Shown piece by piece: positions 35,501 through 47,587 of a stretch of DNA of 64,000 nt (its first letter is position 1; the number at the start of each line of letters is the position of its first letter). Under the pieces are notes generated by a model, which worked only from the letters and a program-made list of their open reading frames with translations, ran no database searches and was not told the origin of the DNA. Source of the stretch: Plecoglossus altivelis (lineage: Eukaryota > Chordata > Actinopteri > Osmeriformes > Plecoglossidae); contig BROE01000001.1 of NCBI GenBank assembly GCA_036571765.1, forward strand, positions 3,292,457 to 3,356,456, in the 5' to 3' direction. The translations under genes were made by a program, and so were the position numbers.

Positions 35501-35649
35501 ACGCCGTCGGGGGCCGGGCCTCCAGCAGAGACTTCTCAGCACCAGTGACGGTGGACTCTGTGGAGATCTACGACCCTCACCTGGACTCCTGGACTGAGAT
35601 CGGCAATATGATTACCAGCCGCTGTGACGGAGGGGTGGCCGTGCTCTGA
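32598..35649 (+). CDS. ipp: Actin-binding protein IPP (KLHL27), BTB-BACK-Kelch
   Basis: Nine exons (32598-32964, 33063-33274, 33449-33668, 33771-33926, 34091-34258, 34366-34503, 34719-34841, 34993-35213, 35425-35649) join in frame to 609 residues, slightly longer than human IPP because of an extended Ser/Ala/Gly-rich N-terminus. Order: BTB/POZ (FCDVGLRVGGRVFRVHRLVL ... FIYTG), BACK (ELIVAADMLQL ... RSEELRIEDEYQVF) and six Kelch blades with repeated Gly-Gly doublets and Tyr/Trp pairs (AIGGYTRLQGGRWSDSRA, VVGGEKDSMIFDCTERYD, ALGGW, VIGGISDEG, AVGGWNEA, AVGGRASS). IPP-type proteins bind actin through Kelch repeats, and BTB-Kelch proteins commonly act as CUL3 adaptors; neither function can be read from the sequence alone. 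Most Kelch-region introns fall after the first base of a Gly codon of the blade motif. Confidence 0.95.
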
Positions 35650-35827
35650 GAACCGCTTCCCAAGTCGAACACCAGTCTTACCATTCCGTTTCAAACATGG
35701 CCTTCGCCAGCTGTCGACCGCTGCGTGCCAGACGTTGTAGGATCCACATATCCACATGACACATCCCTGGCCCTTGAACAGAAACCTGACATTTATCAAC
35801 ACAGTAGCTTTAGTTAAGTCTAGATAA

Positions 35828-36000
35828 GGGCTATTCAGCCTTGTTCCTGGAGAACCCCATTCCTCCAACCCCAGTTGTGACTAACCTGATCCAGCACATC
35901 AATGTTAGAATCTGAAGTACTATTTTAGGATTGGAGCGAACGTTTACAGAAAAGGAGCACTCAAGACTGAGGCTTAGAGAACCAGGGTCTAAAGTTTGTC
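35828..36000. mobile_element. Possible hAT-type MITE relic in the ipp 3' flank
   Basis: The left end 'cagccttgttcctggagaac' and the right end (reverse complement of 'gcttagagaaccagggtct') are weakly inverted copies. The interior 'ctaacctgatccagcacatc' is typical of short non-autonomous fish DNA elements of this kind. The ends are degraded and the limits uncertain. Confidence 0.35.
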
Positions 36001-37213
36001 AAAACTCTGCTGGCCTGGATCCATGGATATCAAGAGTACTCTACGTTATTATTAAGTGCTTGTTTTACCTTTTCACATCATACTTGACTTACAAAATACA
36101 TTGAACACTGAGCCAAATATAACTGGAAAACTGCCAACAAGCTCTTCATTTAAGCATTTCTTCACAATTTTTTTCCCTTAAAATAAGACAACCCAAGTTC
36201 CAGCATAAAAGTGTACAATTATTTTCCATTGTTTACTTGATCTCATATGGATAAGACAACATTAGTCATTTTAGGATGTATGGTGATTAACTACCATGAG
36301 GGCACTAGAACTGGCACCCATGGCCTTAGGGACTTCCTGATTCCCTTGCAAAGGACCTGTGAGTATGCTGATTTACACTGTTTCCACTGGCTCCAGAATG
36401 TACAAGTGGTTGTTAGGCTCTGATTTAATGCTGCTAACGGTACACTTTGTAGACTGCAGTATGCTTGCAACATTACTTGAGCAAAGGCTCTATGATACTA
36501 ACAGTATGCTTTTCATGCTAGTTAGCCATTTTGCTCTTTGTGCTGCCTTTGGGTCATTGTGATTCACCTTTTGTACCACAACAGTGGGTAACAGTGACCT
36601 GAAGGCAGCACCATGGTTTATTTTAAAGGTTTCTGCTGTAAATGAGTTTGCAACTATAAAAAAGCTAACTTTTATTGCTACAGTCATGTCCGTCATTACC
36701 GTTTGCAATCAGTGATTTTGTACAGCTGCAGATAGGCAAATATGATTTTAGTATTTACTGTAAATATCGGTGTTGGTTGCTGTAGCCACCAATTTCAGTC
36801 AAGTATGGATCTCTTGTCACCTCAAACACCAACAGAGTTACTGTGATTTTAATGTTGTATTGATGGACGACCATGTGTAGGCTTTTATGAAATGGAACAT
36901 ATCTTCACTGGTTTATTTTTATTATTATTTATCACCTAATGATTTAAGCAGTATGAAAAAGTTGTTAAATGAGAACTGGTCCAAGACAGCAGCCAGGAAA
37001 ATGTTTCATAAGTTTTACTCGGAAACTTCCCCACCAAAATCTTTGCCATGAATTAAAACAGTCACACATAATCAGACACAGATGACTTGTCTTGGCCTGA
37101 TATGTCCAAACATCTGATCCAACATTTTTGTTTTTCACGCACAGAGATTTTTACTGGGAGTAACTATAATTCTTTGAGTTTTCCTGTTCAACTTTGGAGT
37201 ATTCAGAATATAG

Positions 37214-38139
37214 TCAATGCTCAAGTGCCTTGATCTTCTTCTCAGGACAGAACTTCTTGAGAGTCAGTGTAGTCACCAGGGAGAATGTAGCCACCAGAGT
37301 GAGTATTGTCCGCATGGCTTTGAACCACCCAGGGTAGCCAGGCAGCAGGGTCAGATCATAGTGCAGGGAGAGGCCCAGTCCCATGATGACAATCAGGGCT
37401 CCTTCTGTGATGTTGTCCCTGCACAACAGAGCCACCCAGGCAAGCAGAGAGGGAACCACACTGTTGCCCAAGTTCATCCAGTCAGGCTGGGCTGGGCTGC
37501 CTTCAGGGAGAGCAAAGCCCCAGCGAGCCCCGCCTAGAAAGGACACGATGGAAGCCCCATAAACCACCTGAGCAAAGGCTACCTCTGGATAGTAAGACTG
37601 GGTCACAGCCATCAGAAGAGGGGCTGCCAAGAAAGGGACAAGGCCAGAGAAGCCGAGGTACAGAGCAGGCTTGGGTGCCGTGACGAGGGCTTTCAAACTG
37701 AAGCCATTTTTCCCCTCCACTTTCTCCGGTCCTTCAGGACGCCCCTGGCAGAGATGAGCGCTAGAACAACTTAGAGACCTGAGGCCACACAGCCTGGTGG
37801 AGACTGGCCAGGAGAGCACTGATGTAACTGTGTGGGAACAGGTGTCAATTATATGTCTCTTTGCAAAGCAGTTGGGGACTTTGGCATCAAGATGGAGAGC
37901 TCGCCATGCTGAACCCTGGGGACAGGAAAAAGGTTGTGTTAGTAACGTAGACCATATAGATTAGAAGGGTATTGATTAAAAGTGTACACAATTTCTCACG
38001 TCGCTTTCTGGGGGTGGTTTGCGAGATAAAGCGTAACGTAGTCCTTGATACAAATGGGAAACAACTATTTTGTTGGTAAAGAGAGTTTAGCACTTCTTAC
38101 CCCACCGTTCAAGTGCCTCCTCAGAACAAATGACATCAT
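37214..38139 (-). CDS. tmem69: Transmembrane protein 69
   Basis: Two exons (38101-38139 and 37214-37915) give 246 residues, matching the family length. The true start is in the small first exon (MMSFVLRRHLNGG); the N-terminal ~80 residues are basic and hydroxylated, compatible with a mitochondrial targeting sequence (inference). About five hydrophobic segments follow: LGFSGLVPFLAAPLLMAV, the VVYGASIVSFLGGARWGFAL motif, SLLAWVALLC, GALIVIMGLGLSL and AMRTILTLVATFSLVTTLTL, ending KKIKALEH. The stretch with FLGGARWGFAL is the conserved DUF3429 signature. Function is not established. It converges on ipp and is divergent from gpbp1l1. Confidence 0.93.
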
Positions 38140-41100
38140 TTTCAACCTAAGACAGATAAGCATGACCCGAGTCACATCTTGTAACGTAATATATGAACAT
38201 TATTGTTACTAAAGAGCTAGCTTAGCTTTTTCGTGGTAACATGCAACGGATTTGTTGGGAGTTTAAATGATACCTTAATAATTAACCTTTGTCTGCTGTT
38301 GAACACTTCTACAATTAGTATGGTGGGAGTGTTATACCATGTCGTTACACGGACTAGCTGATATATCTAGCTAAGCTTGATTGCTATTACTACGACAGCT
38401 ACTACCATCATGAGTGCTAACTAGAAACTACCAAGCTAACTCATAACTAAAGGCTAGTAGTTGACTTAACCACTACCTTGAGAAGGTCGTTCATACCTAC
38501 CCCATACGTGTTTGATTTAGCAAGTTGTGCTATCCATGCCATGGAGGTTATGATTCGTGGATCGATTAGTAGGCCTGCAGTGGCAGCGGTGTGTTCAAGA
38601 ACGCACAAAATCCAAATAGTTATGTTCAGTCGATACAACGTACTGAATACATAAGATTAATATTCTAAATTCAAGATCGCCACAAAGGCTATAATGTGTA
38701 TTAAAATATCATATAAATTAGTAGGGTTATACTCCCGATGCCCTTAGTTTTGAGCAAAAATCATGATGATGAAGAACGCCGATAAAGACGTCGTGAATAT
38801 ACCCCTGATAGCTAGGCTAGCTAGCATAGTTACCCCTATTTCTAGCCTACAAGTAGAGCCACATCAGATGAATTGGCTACATATTCCGATCTGTCGTGCT
38901 CCAGAAATGTTTATAACTAGCTAACAACAAATGTTTTTTTATTATTCTTTTTTCTTTTCCGTAAAAGGCACATTTAATCGACGAACGAGAGTATAATTAC
39001 ATATTGACCAACTGGTATATGTTGTTGGGTATTGAGCGTTCATAAAGACCATTCGCCTTCGATTCGGTAGGTTTTTGACGTTAAGGAATCTATCCTCATG
39101 ATTAAGTTGATTCGTTTAGGTTGACCTAAACCATTGCTAGTCATCAATTGATCGCAAAGCGTGTAAAAATCTGTCATGGGGATATTTATATAAATTGACG
39201 GACCGTAAAGTGATTTAGATCTATGAAAATATGTTGCTTTTGAACTTATCAGATTTTACTTTACTCTACTCCTTACTCTAACTGGCCAACTTCTAAATTA
39301 AGCCTGTGCCGGCGGATGTCCACTGTGCAGCACAGAAACTGTTAAACGAAGTGCAATACTACAGAATCCCTGTGTGTGGTGCTTTAGGTGGCCATTTTGA
39401 AACTGTGTTGTTCTTCCAACGTACCAGGTCTGTTTACCTTTGCAGAAAATAGACAGCAGTGGTTAGAGGCCCTATTTGCAAGTAAATATAACATTATAGC
39501 ACATATATGAATTACTTTATATTAACACAATTGGAAATGCATGCATCAGTGTGTCCCAATCCATGCAGTTCTTCTTATAAACAATATTAGCTAGTTAGCT
39601 ACCACTACTAGCCCATTTTGTTGGCTAGCGACTAGTCACGGTAAGCAACATTAGTGGGATTTATTGCGTTATGTAGCTAAATAGCAGCATCGTACATGAC
39701 TTTTAATGCAGTCAAGCTGTCGTTAGGTGGTTGTGGTTGCCGTTTGATATGCTTATATAGGTTCTAATGAGAGTTATTAGCTAGGCAGATTAGATGGGAG
39801 TTTCACTTCCCGAACGTGATGTATGTCCTCGGTCGCTGTGCCATGGTCATGACATGCACCATTTGGCTATGACCATCTGACAGCAATGTTATTCACGGTT
39901 ACCAAGATATACTATAGCTGGTGTATAAAATTGAAGATAAAGTTGAGTTAGTAATGTAGTATTGAGATGTGATGTCAGAATCTTCATGTCTTATTATAAT
40001 GGCTCTTGTATTTATGGTATGACACACCCTTACTGGACTTTGTTAGGAGTGAGGAAGAAGCCTAGCTGTTTATATCAAGTACTGTAAGAATACTTCTTAC
40101 AAGCTGACATTTTGTTGAAACGGGAATATGAATATGGAATGGTCTGTGATATTGCTCATCCTCAAAAGTGTCTTTCTTGTTTCTGCCATCCTTTTCAATG
40201 TGAGCTTATATTTGGCTTCACTAAATGTGTCACAGAAGTTAAGAGACATTCATTTTATCCTATTGTTTCTTAGTGCTATAAACTGCATACCTGTAAACAG
40301 GTACCTGGGGAACTAGAGGACTAGGTTATGTAGGCAGTTCAATACGTTTCAGTTCTGCTAAATCAATCCTACATTCTAAGTAATTGATGGTCTTCTAATC
40401 TTCTCTTTTTTGATTGCAGATCTTGGTCAATAGAAGTATACGTTGAAAACTTGGAAAGGTCTGACACTTGGATTCGTAAGGAAAAGCTCAGCCAATGGGA
40501 ATAAGGAGTGGCTGCAGATCAGACACATTGTATCGCCCAACTCCTTTTACGCTTAAACAAAGGAAAACATTTTCTTTCACTCTTGTTGAGTCCCACTTCA
40601 TGGAGCAGTTGTTTTTCTCCAAAAGAATCCCAAAGGTTTTAGGACACTCAAGGTTTCTGACAGAGGATTGCTACTATTAACTCACTCATCTATGAAATCA
40701 GAACTATTGCACCTTCTAACAGCAAACGGACAACCCCGGCTTCATCCATTGGCAAGCAAATGTAAAGTCAAGGCAGATGATGAAAACGCAAGACAAGGGT
40801 CACTGAGGGATGCGGTCGTCTTAAGCACACATTGAATGGCAACTTCATCATGCATTGTGCTGCAGTGTCAAAGTTTCACTGACTACAACTGACGATGACA
40901 GCAATGTAACAGGGGGTTGCACTTCCTTTTTTGTCATGTGACTTTGAAACCAGGAAGCTTTTTTTTCTTCGACTTGGGACAGCCTTTTCACCAGTTTAAT
41001 GAGGTGAGCTGTGGGATTCGGTGATCTCTGTTGGGAAGTAAAGACTGTCTTGAAACTGATTCTTTTGTGCACGCAGTTGGGCAGAGAGAAAAATGACTCG

Positions 41101-42375
41101 GTAAGAGGCGGAGGTCTACAAGCTGGCACTCTGGTGTAGCTGAAGAACACGCCGGAACCTCCCTCTCCCTTGTACGTGACGGTGAACCAGTTCTGTTCAC
41201 TCAGACAGAGAAATCAATGCCCCAGCGCTTCTACAGACTGCTCCCTCATTTCACCCAACAACCTGCTTCTGCCTCTCCTATTGGACCCATCAATCAACTG
41301 TGCTTGTCAATCATTACGCTAAAACGGCCTGCAGATTTATCCTGTCTGCATTGTGTCCGCCTCTGAGTTGTAACAAAGGAGTTGGTGAATCTTAACTTCG
41401 AGACATATTCTGGAGGAGTCTGCAGGCTTGTAAACAATAACAGAACATCTCCTTACTTGAGCCGCTCGGTACAATACTCTTCGCAAGCTGTCATATCAGC
41501 TGCCCCTGCGCCCCCTACTGCGGTCGACAAGTCCTCTGGATCGCTGCTCCAGATCATTCCTGAGATCCAGTAACCTGCCTACTAACGCTTCACCCTGGAC
41601 GACAGGGTCTGCCTCTGGGGAAAGGGGCTGTGCTGTCCTGGAGGAGGGGCTGGCGGGGGGCGACTCTCCATCCGTAGGTGCACTCTGAGGCCAGGGCCAG
41701 CGGGTCTACGGGAGCACATCCAGAGAGATCCAGAGAGGAGGCAGAGGACATCAGAGCCACTGACTCTGGGGTAATGTCTCCACACTCCCTCAGCTGCCCC
41801 ACTGGGACAAACACCTTCTAAGACGTGCTCCGCTTAACCTGGAACTCAGTCCGTTGTAACGTGAATTTAATTTTCCCTCAGAGTAGTGGCCTCTGCTATC
41901 TTAGATTTCCCAAATGTGAGGATGCTATTTATTCCAGGACCCTGCCAGTATAGTTACATTTTATTTCAACCTTGGGTTGGTTGTCACAGACGCTGGCTTC
42001 TTACTTCAAAAGCTGAAGCAAATGACAGGAAAGCTGCGTGACAGTTGTTTAACTCTCCCACTCATCCCTGTCACACAGCCATCAACCTCATAGGCACAGC
42101 TGCAGCAGAAGTTGATCTTTTGTTGTTCGGAGTCTAAAAATACCATGTGGAATATCTCTGGGGAGATGATTTTAACGTTAAGAATCTGGTGGGGAAAAAG
42201 AACAATACCGATCTTCTAAAGAGTTACCGAATGCGGTTTTAGTATCGTAAGTGAGGAATGCAAGTGCATATGGGCACATGTTGGTGTTGAGTTCATGTTT
42301 CCCCCCCCCCACACTTCTAGATCCCTGCCATGAGGTTTGATGCCTCAATCCACTGACCGGAAACACTGGACCTAA
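38140..42375. other. tmem69/gpbp1l1 intergenic region and probable gpbp1l1 leader
   Basis: This 4.2-kb stretch separates the tmem69 start from the gpbp1l1 start codon and shows no coding exon I can support. The AT-rich part 38140-39400 probably contains both promoters. A pyrimidine-AG acceptor near 40420 could begin a long 5' UTR exon of gpbp1l1, but this is a guess. Open frames at 40128 (62 codons) and 40495 (61 codons) have no recognisable similarity. Confidence 0.4.
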
Positions 42376-45300
42376 ATGGCGCAGCATGACTTTGTCCCTG
42401 CCTGGCTTAACTTCTCTACACCCCAGCCTGCCAAGGTGAACCCAGCTTGTGCATCTTTTACTGGGACTTATGTTGCCTGTGTTTGTATGTTTTAATGGGA
42501 CAGTGTGTATTGTAGGTAAGGTGTGTGCGTGTGCGCAAGCTAAAGTGCCTGAACCAGACACAGGGACACCCTCACAAAATGACAAAGATCCTGGTAATCA
42601 GATAGGACAAAAAAAATGTCACCCTGTTTGACAAGTTTGATAACGAGACCAGAACAATGAGGTTTGCCAGTTAGATTCTCCCAATACCTATGATCATTCT
42701 CCTGGCTACACCATCTTGTCTAGCTTCAGGCTCTGTAGTTAATCTTCTGCCCAAGCAGAGCGTCTGAACAAGGCAGAGCTTATTTGAAAGATGTGGGTGG
42801 CCTCTCTAGCTAAATAAGATCAGTGTTTATATAAACTGGGTGTAATCTGGCTGTCGGGGTGGATAGGTGACCTGTCTGGATCACAAGAGACTTCCTGACT
42901 GCTTCTGCATCTCAGGCTCCACTTACGCATACTTGTGTTTGGAGGGTGGGGAAGGGAAAAAGCAAAAGAGGGAGGAGGGATTTAATGATTGGATGGCGAG
43001 GTGAAGAGAATCTTAAGAAGGCACATTTGTTATATCGAACGAAGCCGGTCGGGAACACGATTTGTTACCCTCTTTGATCCCCCCTGTTGTTTCCCCTCCT
43101 CCTTCCTCTCAGTCCCCTTCTGTCAGCCTTGAGAAGCATGGCGAGCCCCATCACCAACGGGACGGCCGCGCTTCGGTGAGCCGGCGCCGACACAACTCCT
43201 CAGACGGCTTCTTTAACAATGGGCCCCTGCGCGCTCCAGCAGGTAAGCCCAGACGCTCAGTCATTCGCATTTCAATAGCGCTTTTTGTTTTTTTGTTGTT
43301 TTACAATCATGACCTATCATAACTGGCTTGGCGGTTGCCTTCAGATTTCAACCAAAATCCCCACAGATATGAAGTGCCTCACAAACGAGATGTTTATCAG
43401 TAGGCTTCCTTCTACCAGAAGTGCTTAACACCACAGCTGGGTTCCCTGATAAATGTTCTCCTTCCTGCTCAGGTGATAGCTGGCAGCAGCCTTCTCTCCT
43501 CCTGAGACATGACTCCGTGGACTCAGGGGTGGCGAAGGGGGGCCATGGGGGGCTGGCGGGGGGGTCCAGCTGGAAGGAGGCGCCCAGCTGGCACGGTGCA
43601 CCGCGGGGGCCGCAAGAGAGTCACCACCACCAAGGACGGCACCCCAAGCGAGGGGGAGGGGACAGTCACAGGCAGGGGGTGCACCGGCAACGAAACGGCA
43701 ACTTTCACCCCCGCAAGACCACCGCGTTCCAGGACAAGTTCCCCAGTGAGGAACGCAAAGACTGCAAGGAGGACAAGCTGAAGTTTGTAGAAGAGGACTT
43801 TGTAAGTACTCCCAGCAGGCCCTGACGAACATGTGGCGTGTGTTCTGGCATGGTAGTGTTGACTAGTGACCGCAGATACACAAGTCTTCATTGTAGATTT
43901 TTTTTAAAATTGTTATTCTGCACCTCCCACCTGCAGCCCTCCCTTAACCCTGAGACAACTGGAAAGCCGGGGACCCAGATGAGAGCCGTGCCTCCCCACG
44001 CAGGAGTCTGGGGTGAGTCTCCCACCGGCCCTCACCCCTCAGCCCCTCCCTCAGCACCCCTCCCCTCCTTCAGTCGGCCTGATCGGCTTGTTTTCAATGT
44101 TCCTCCAGAGAACCCCCCCAGTGGGAAACAGATGGTATCTAAAATGCTGGTCATCAAGAAGGTTTCCAAAGAGGACTCCTGCACCGCCTTCTCTGCTGGC
44201 TTCGCCAGTGCCCTTCCCTCCAACGGTAGCAAAGCGCCCATCGGAGGCTCCAGCGTCTACAAGAATCTGGTTCCCAAGCCCGTCGCCAAGGTAACAGCTG
44301 GCTCCAAATGTGGCCATTTCTCTTGATTAAGCTGGGGCTGCCAGAGAGTCTCAATGGCTGAACCGTGAATCGTCCATTGCTGCGTCGTCTCATTTGGACT
44401 TGTATGTTTCTTGTGTCAGAGCGCCCAGTGGAAGTCCAGCGGGAGGGATATCTCTAAACCTGGCCTCCACCTGGCAGGCCGAGACTCTGTCTTCACCAGC
44501 CCGGTCTCTGTAGCCAAACCCAGCCCCCCAGCCAGCATCCTGCCACACAACACCCCCAAAGAGGTGAGCACAGCTGACTGCTGTCTAGGAAGCAACGCAT
44601 CAGAAACTCTCAAAGGAATACATGTGGATTGGTCTGGTTTCTCAAACCATGACTAGCAGTTCAACACAAAAAACAGCATGGGCTGTCCAGTGTCACCTCT
44701 CTCTCTAATGTCTGTCTCTCTCTATCCTTGTCCCTCTCTGTCTCCTGTCCCCTCAACCTCGCAGCTGCATCCCTCCAGCACGACCCCTCCCATAGACATT
44801 GCCCCGTCACGCCTGAAGCTAATGCGGCGCGGTCCGGACCGCAAGAGCGAGTTCCTACGAGCGCTGAAGGACGAGGGCACCGGAGAGCTGACCGCCAGCA
44901 GTTGCAGCCCCAGAGAGGTGAGGACCATTTGGGGCCGCTACTGACCCGTAGCATACTGCTAAAGCCCCTCTTTCTATGACTATAGGGAGAACTGCTGGAA
45001 TTATGGATGTACTCAATCATTGCAAGATAGACATGCACATATCTTAAATGTTCAAGGATTAAATGCTTTTGGTCGATTCACCAAAATTAGACTTATGTCA
45101 TTTTGAGAATATTGCAGTTCTGGATGTGGTTGAGTCACGAGGGTTAGTGAGCTTTGTGTGCGGCGTGATGTTCAGGGTGAAAGCAGCACCCCGGAGCCCC
45201 GAGCCGACAGCGAGGAGCTCTGCCACGAGAACGGCCTGTCCCTCTCCCTCAGTGACTCAGACACAGAGCACCTGTCAAGCTCCCTGGAGGCAGAACACAG

Positions 45301-45784
45301 GCGAGTCAACACACACACCCTCACACAGCTCTTTCTGGCTCTGCGGTGTACAACCAATAGTACCCACACACAAAGTTATATTTATGGCCTATTACAGGTT
45401 GCTGAAGGCCATGGGCTGGCAGGAATACCCAGAAAATGATGACAACTTCCTGCCCCTGACGGAGGATGAGCTTAGAGAGTTCCAGACTAAAACGGAACAG
45501 GTCTGTCTTCAAGTCTACGTAGACTGTGGTAACATGCCGGGAGGCCAGAAACGCTCCGTCAAACGATGTCTGAGTATTCAGGCTGCTTTCTAACAGGTGG
45601 ATTTTTTCAGATGAAAAGGAACGGCCAGCAGAGGAACGGGGCTCTGGTCCCGAGGGCGCGCTTCGTGACCCTCCACTTCACCCCCTGGAGGAGTGTGGCG
45701 GAGGCTCACCTGGAGGAGGGCTCCGAGCCAGACACCAGTAGCAGCAGCCAGACCTCCGACGACGACGACTGCATCCACACCTGA
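42376..45784 (+). CDS. gpbp1l1: Vasculin-like protein 1 (GC-rich promoter-binding protein 1-like 1)
   Basis: Ten exons (42376-42435, 43113-43242, 43473-43801, 43937-44012, 44109-44290, 44420-44563, 44765-44917, 45176-45300, 45398-45500, 45611-45784) join in frame to 491 residues; human GPBP1L1 is 474. The start MAQHDFVPAWLNFSTPQ is identical to the family signature. Other landmarks are SRRRHNSSDGFFNNGPLR, LRHDSVDSG, EEDFPSLNPE, KMLVIKKVSKED, VYKNLVPKP, STTPPI, SRLKLMRR, DRKSEFLRALKD and the conserved C-terminal EAEHRLLKAMGWQEYPEND. Vasculins are nuclear proteins thought to bind GC-rich promoters and activate transcription. The exon ending at 45300 uses a GC donor (AG/GCGAGT). A His/Gln/Gly/Arg-rich insertion in exon 3 makes the fish protein longer. 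Confidence 0.95.
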
Positions 45785-46107
45785 CGTAGCTTTACCGAAC
45801 AAAAACCGAGACGCCCTCCTGCTTCAAGTCTTCTGCCAGCTTCAGTTTAATAGCACCATTTTGACTTTTTTTTGTTGTTGTTGTCGTTCTTGCACAAGGG
45901 AAAACCAATCATATCCCAGTGAAGGGGGAGTCCTCCTCCGTCAGACGTCTTTTTCCCTGCGTTTCCACCTTCACTGAAGCCCCTCGCCTACCCTTGTTTC
46001 CTCGCTTTGTGGAACCCAGTGTTCAACAAAGGGCAACAAATGCACACAATTCTGCTTTAAAACAGACTAACTCATTTCATTGATGATGCTGATGACACAT
46101 TAATGAT

Positions 46108-46113
46108 AATAAA
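46108..46113 (+). terminator. gpbp1l1: Poly(A) signal of gpbp1l1
   Basis: AATAAA about 320 bp after the gpbp1l1 stop codon, the first canonical signal in the 3' flank. Confidence 0.6.
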
Positions 46114-46350
46114 ATTGGTTCCTGACAAGCTGAGATCTTTCCAAGATGAATCTGGTTTTGTTTCTCCATTTAATTTCTGGTTGTAAATGCAGAGGATTTC
46201 TTTCTCAGGTGGATTGTACTCCAGTCATCCTGAGGGTAGAACATTCAGGCTAACCCAGAAACCCTGGTGTTCACATGTTGTGGACAGCTTTTCACCATTC
46301 ATATCCTGGATGTTGTGTCTTGCAAAACCATTTTGTAATTAACAATAGTT

Positions 46351-46356
46351 TTTATT
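46351..46356 (-). terminator. nasp: Candidate poly(A) signal of nasp
   Basis: Minus-strand AATAAA about 1.2 kb after the nasp stop codon. I found no canonical AATAAA on that strand between 46610 and 47588. If it is used, the nasp 3' UTR contains the whole inverted-repeat transposon. Confidence 0.45.
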
Positions 46357-46609
46357 GGCAAATCAAGCATACAGGTATACAAAAATAGTAAAGTACATAA
46401 ATGCATATTTACAAGCCCCACACAACAGTAGGTCAGCGTCGGTGTGAACGGTGGCTTGGTTTAGTCTGTTTCCTGGTGGCTTCATGTTGCATCAGTGAAG
46501 CTGCAGGATTCACTGGCTGCAGGTTAATAGAAAATGCAAAATTATCTTTTAAACAAAGAATATCAAAAGGTTTCACATGCAAACAAAGATGAGCAAGCTT
46601 TGCGATCAG

Positions 46610-47534
46610 AGGCCTGTACTACGAATCAAGACTTGGCCTTAACCAGGTAACTTGAGGTTCAACCCCAGGTTTTTTTTTATATATCACTACGGTGGATCAA
46701 TTGTTACCGGGTTCAATTGCCATGGTAACTCATGCTGAACACCTAACCTGGTTGGGAGCAGGTTAAGTTGGAGATCACCCAGTATAAAAGCACTTGGTGC
46801 ATGGATAGCGAGAGGTGCACTCATAACACTTACAGACTGACAAAACTCTGGCATTCCCTGATAAGTATCTCTATGAAACATAAACATTCTAAACCAAGGG
46901 AATTAAGTAGCCTTTCCAGCTTCTTGAGCCGTATGTTGCCAATGCGACATCTAATGTGCTCTTAGTCCCACAGACAGTACGCATAGCGTTTCCGTTACTT
47001 CAGGTACCTTCATGTATAGTGGGGGTGATGCATAGTTACTGAGTGATGCCATTGTTCCATAGGCCTTTTGAATACCTCTTACAAAAAGGACTGACTGGCA
47101 ATTCAGCCTTGTACTTGTTGTTATTGAAATATGATAAACAGGTAGCATTTGCCACTGCCAGGGTTGCAACTAACATAATACAGCAACAAAAGTTTGATGG
47201 TATGGAATGCACAAGTGTAGTTATGGTAACATCTTGTGTCTGGGGCAGTGATATCAGTCAGTCATGTAACTATCACATTTAACACATCTGCATTTCTGAG
47301 CCAGCTTCCCCACCTTGATTTGGCAGCAGCGACTGTGTTGATTTTTGCCTGTTTTATATGTCTGTTTTCCTAATATGTTTGTAAGATTATTGTCTGCCCC
47401 TCCTGCGTGAAATAGGCAACTCTCGTTTTGTCCATGTTTACGATTGGACGCGTGCAAACACCACCACCACCACCACCACACCGGGGTAACAGACAAATCC
47501 AAGGCACGTTGATCCTGATTCGTACTACAGGCCT
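46610..47534. mobile_element. 925-bp DNA transposon with terminal inverted repeats (PIF/Harbinger-like, non-autonomous)
   Basis: The left end AGGCCTGTACTACGAATCA and the right end (reverse complement AGGCCTGTAGTACGAATCA) are terminal inverted repeats of about 19 bp with one mismatch. They are flanked by a 3-bp direct repeat CAG at 46607-46609 and 47535-47537, a likely target-site duplication. A 3-bp duplication with such ends suggests PIF/Harbinger. The interior has no transposase I recognise; a (CAC)n tract occurs near 47460. The left part contains smaller inverted 'aacctgg/ccaggt'-type segments (46635-46760). Confidence 0.75.
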
Positions 47535-47587
47535 CAGGTCTAATCTACACCTCACCTCTTCACATCCGTCCCATCAAGCACTGCTGT

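Noticed and set aside
40128..40680. Two ~60-codon frames in the gpbp1l1 leader region
   Set aside because: No similarity recognised and no supporting context; the first has a hydrophobic stretch that AT-rich sequence gives by chance.
43425..43891. Long minus-strand frames opposite gpbp1l1 exon 3
   Set aside because: GC-rich shadows of the coding strand; the plus-strand exon matches GPBP1L1 and is bounded by splice sites.
47254..47502. 82-codon minus-strand frame with a poly-Trp run inside the transposon
   Set aside because: The Trp run comes from the (CAC)n tract; no transposase or Myb-like motif was seen.
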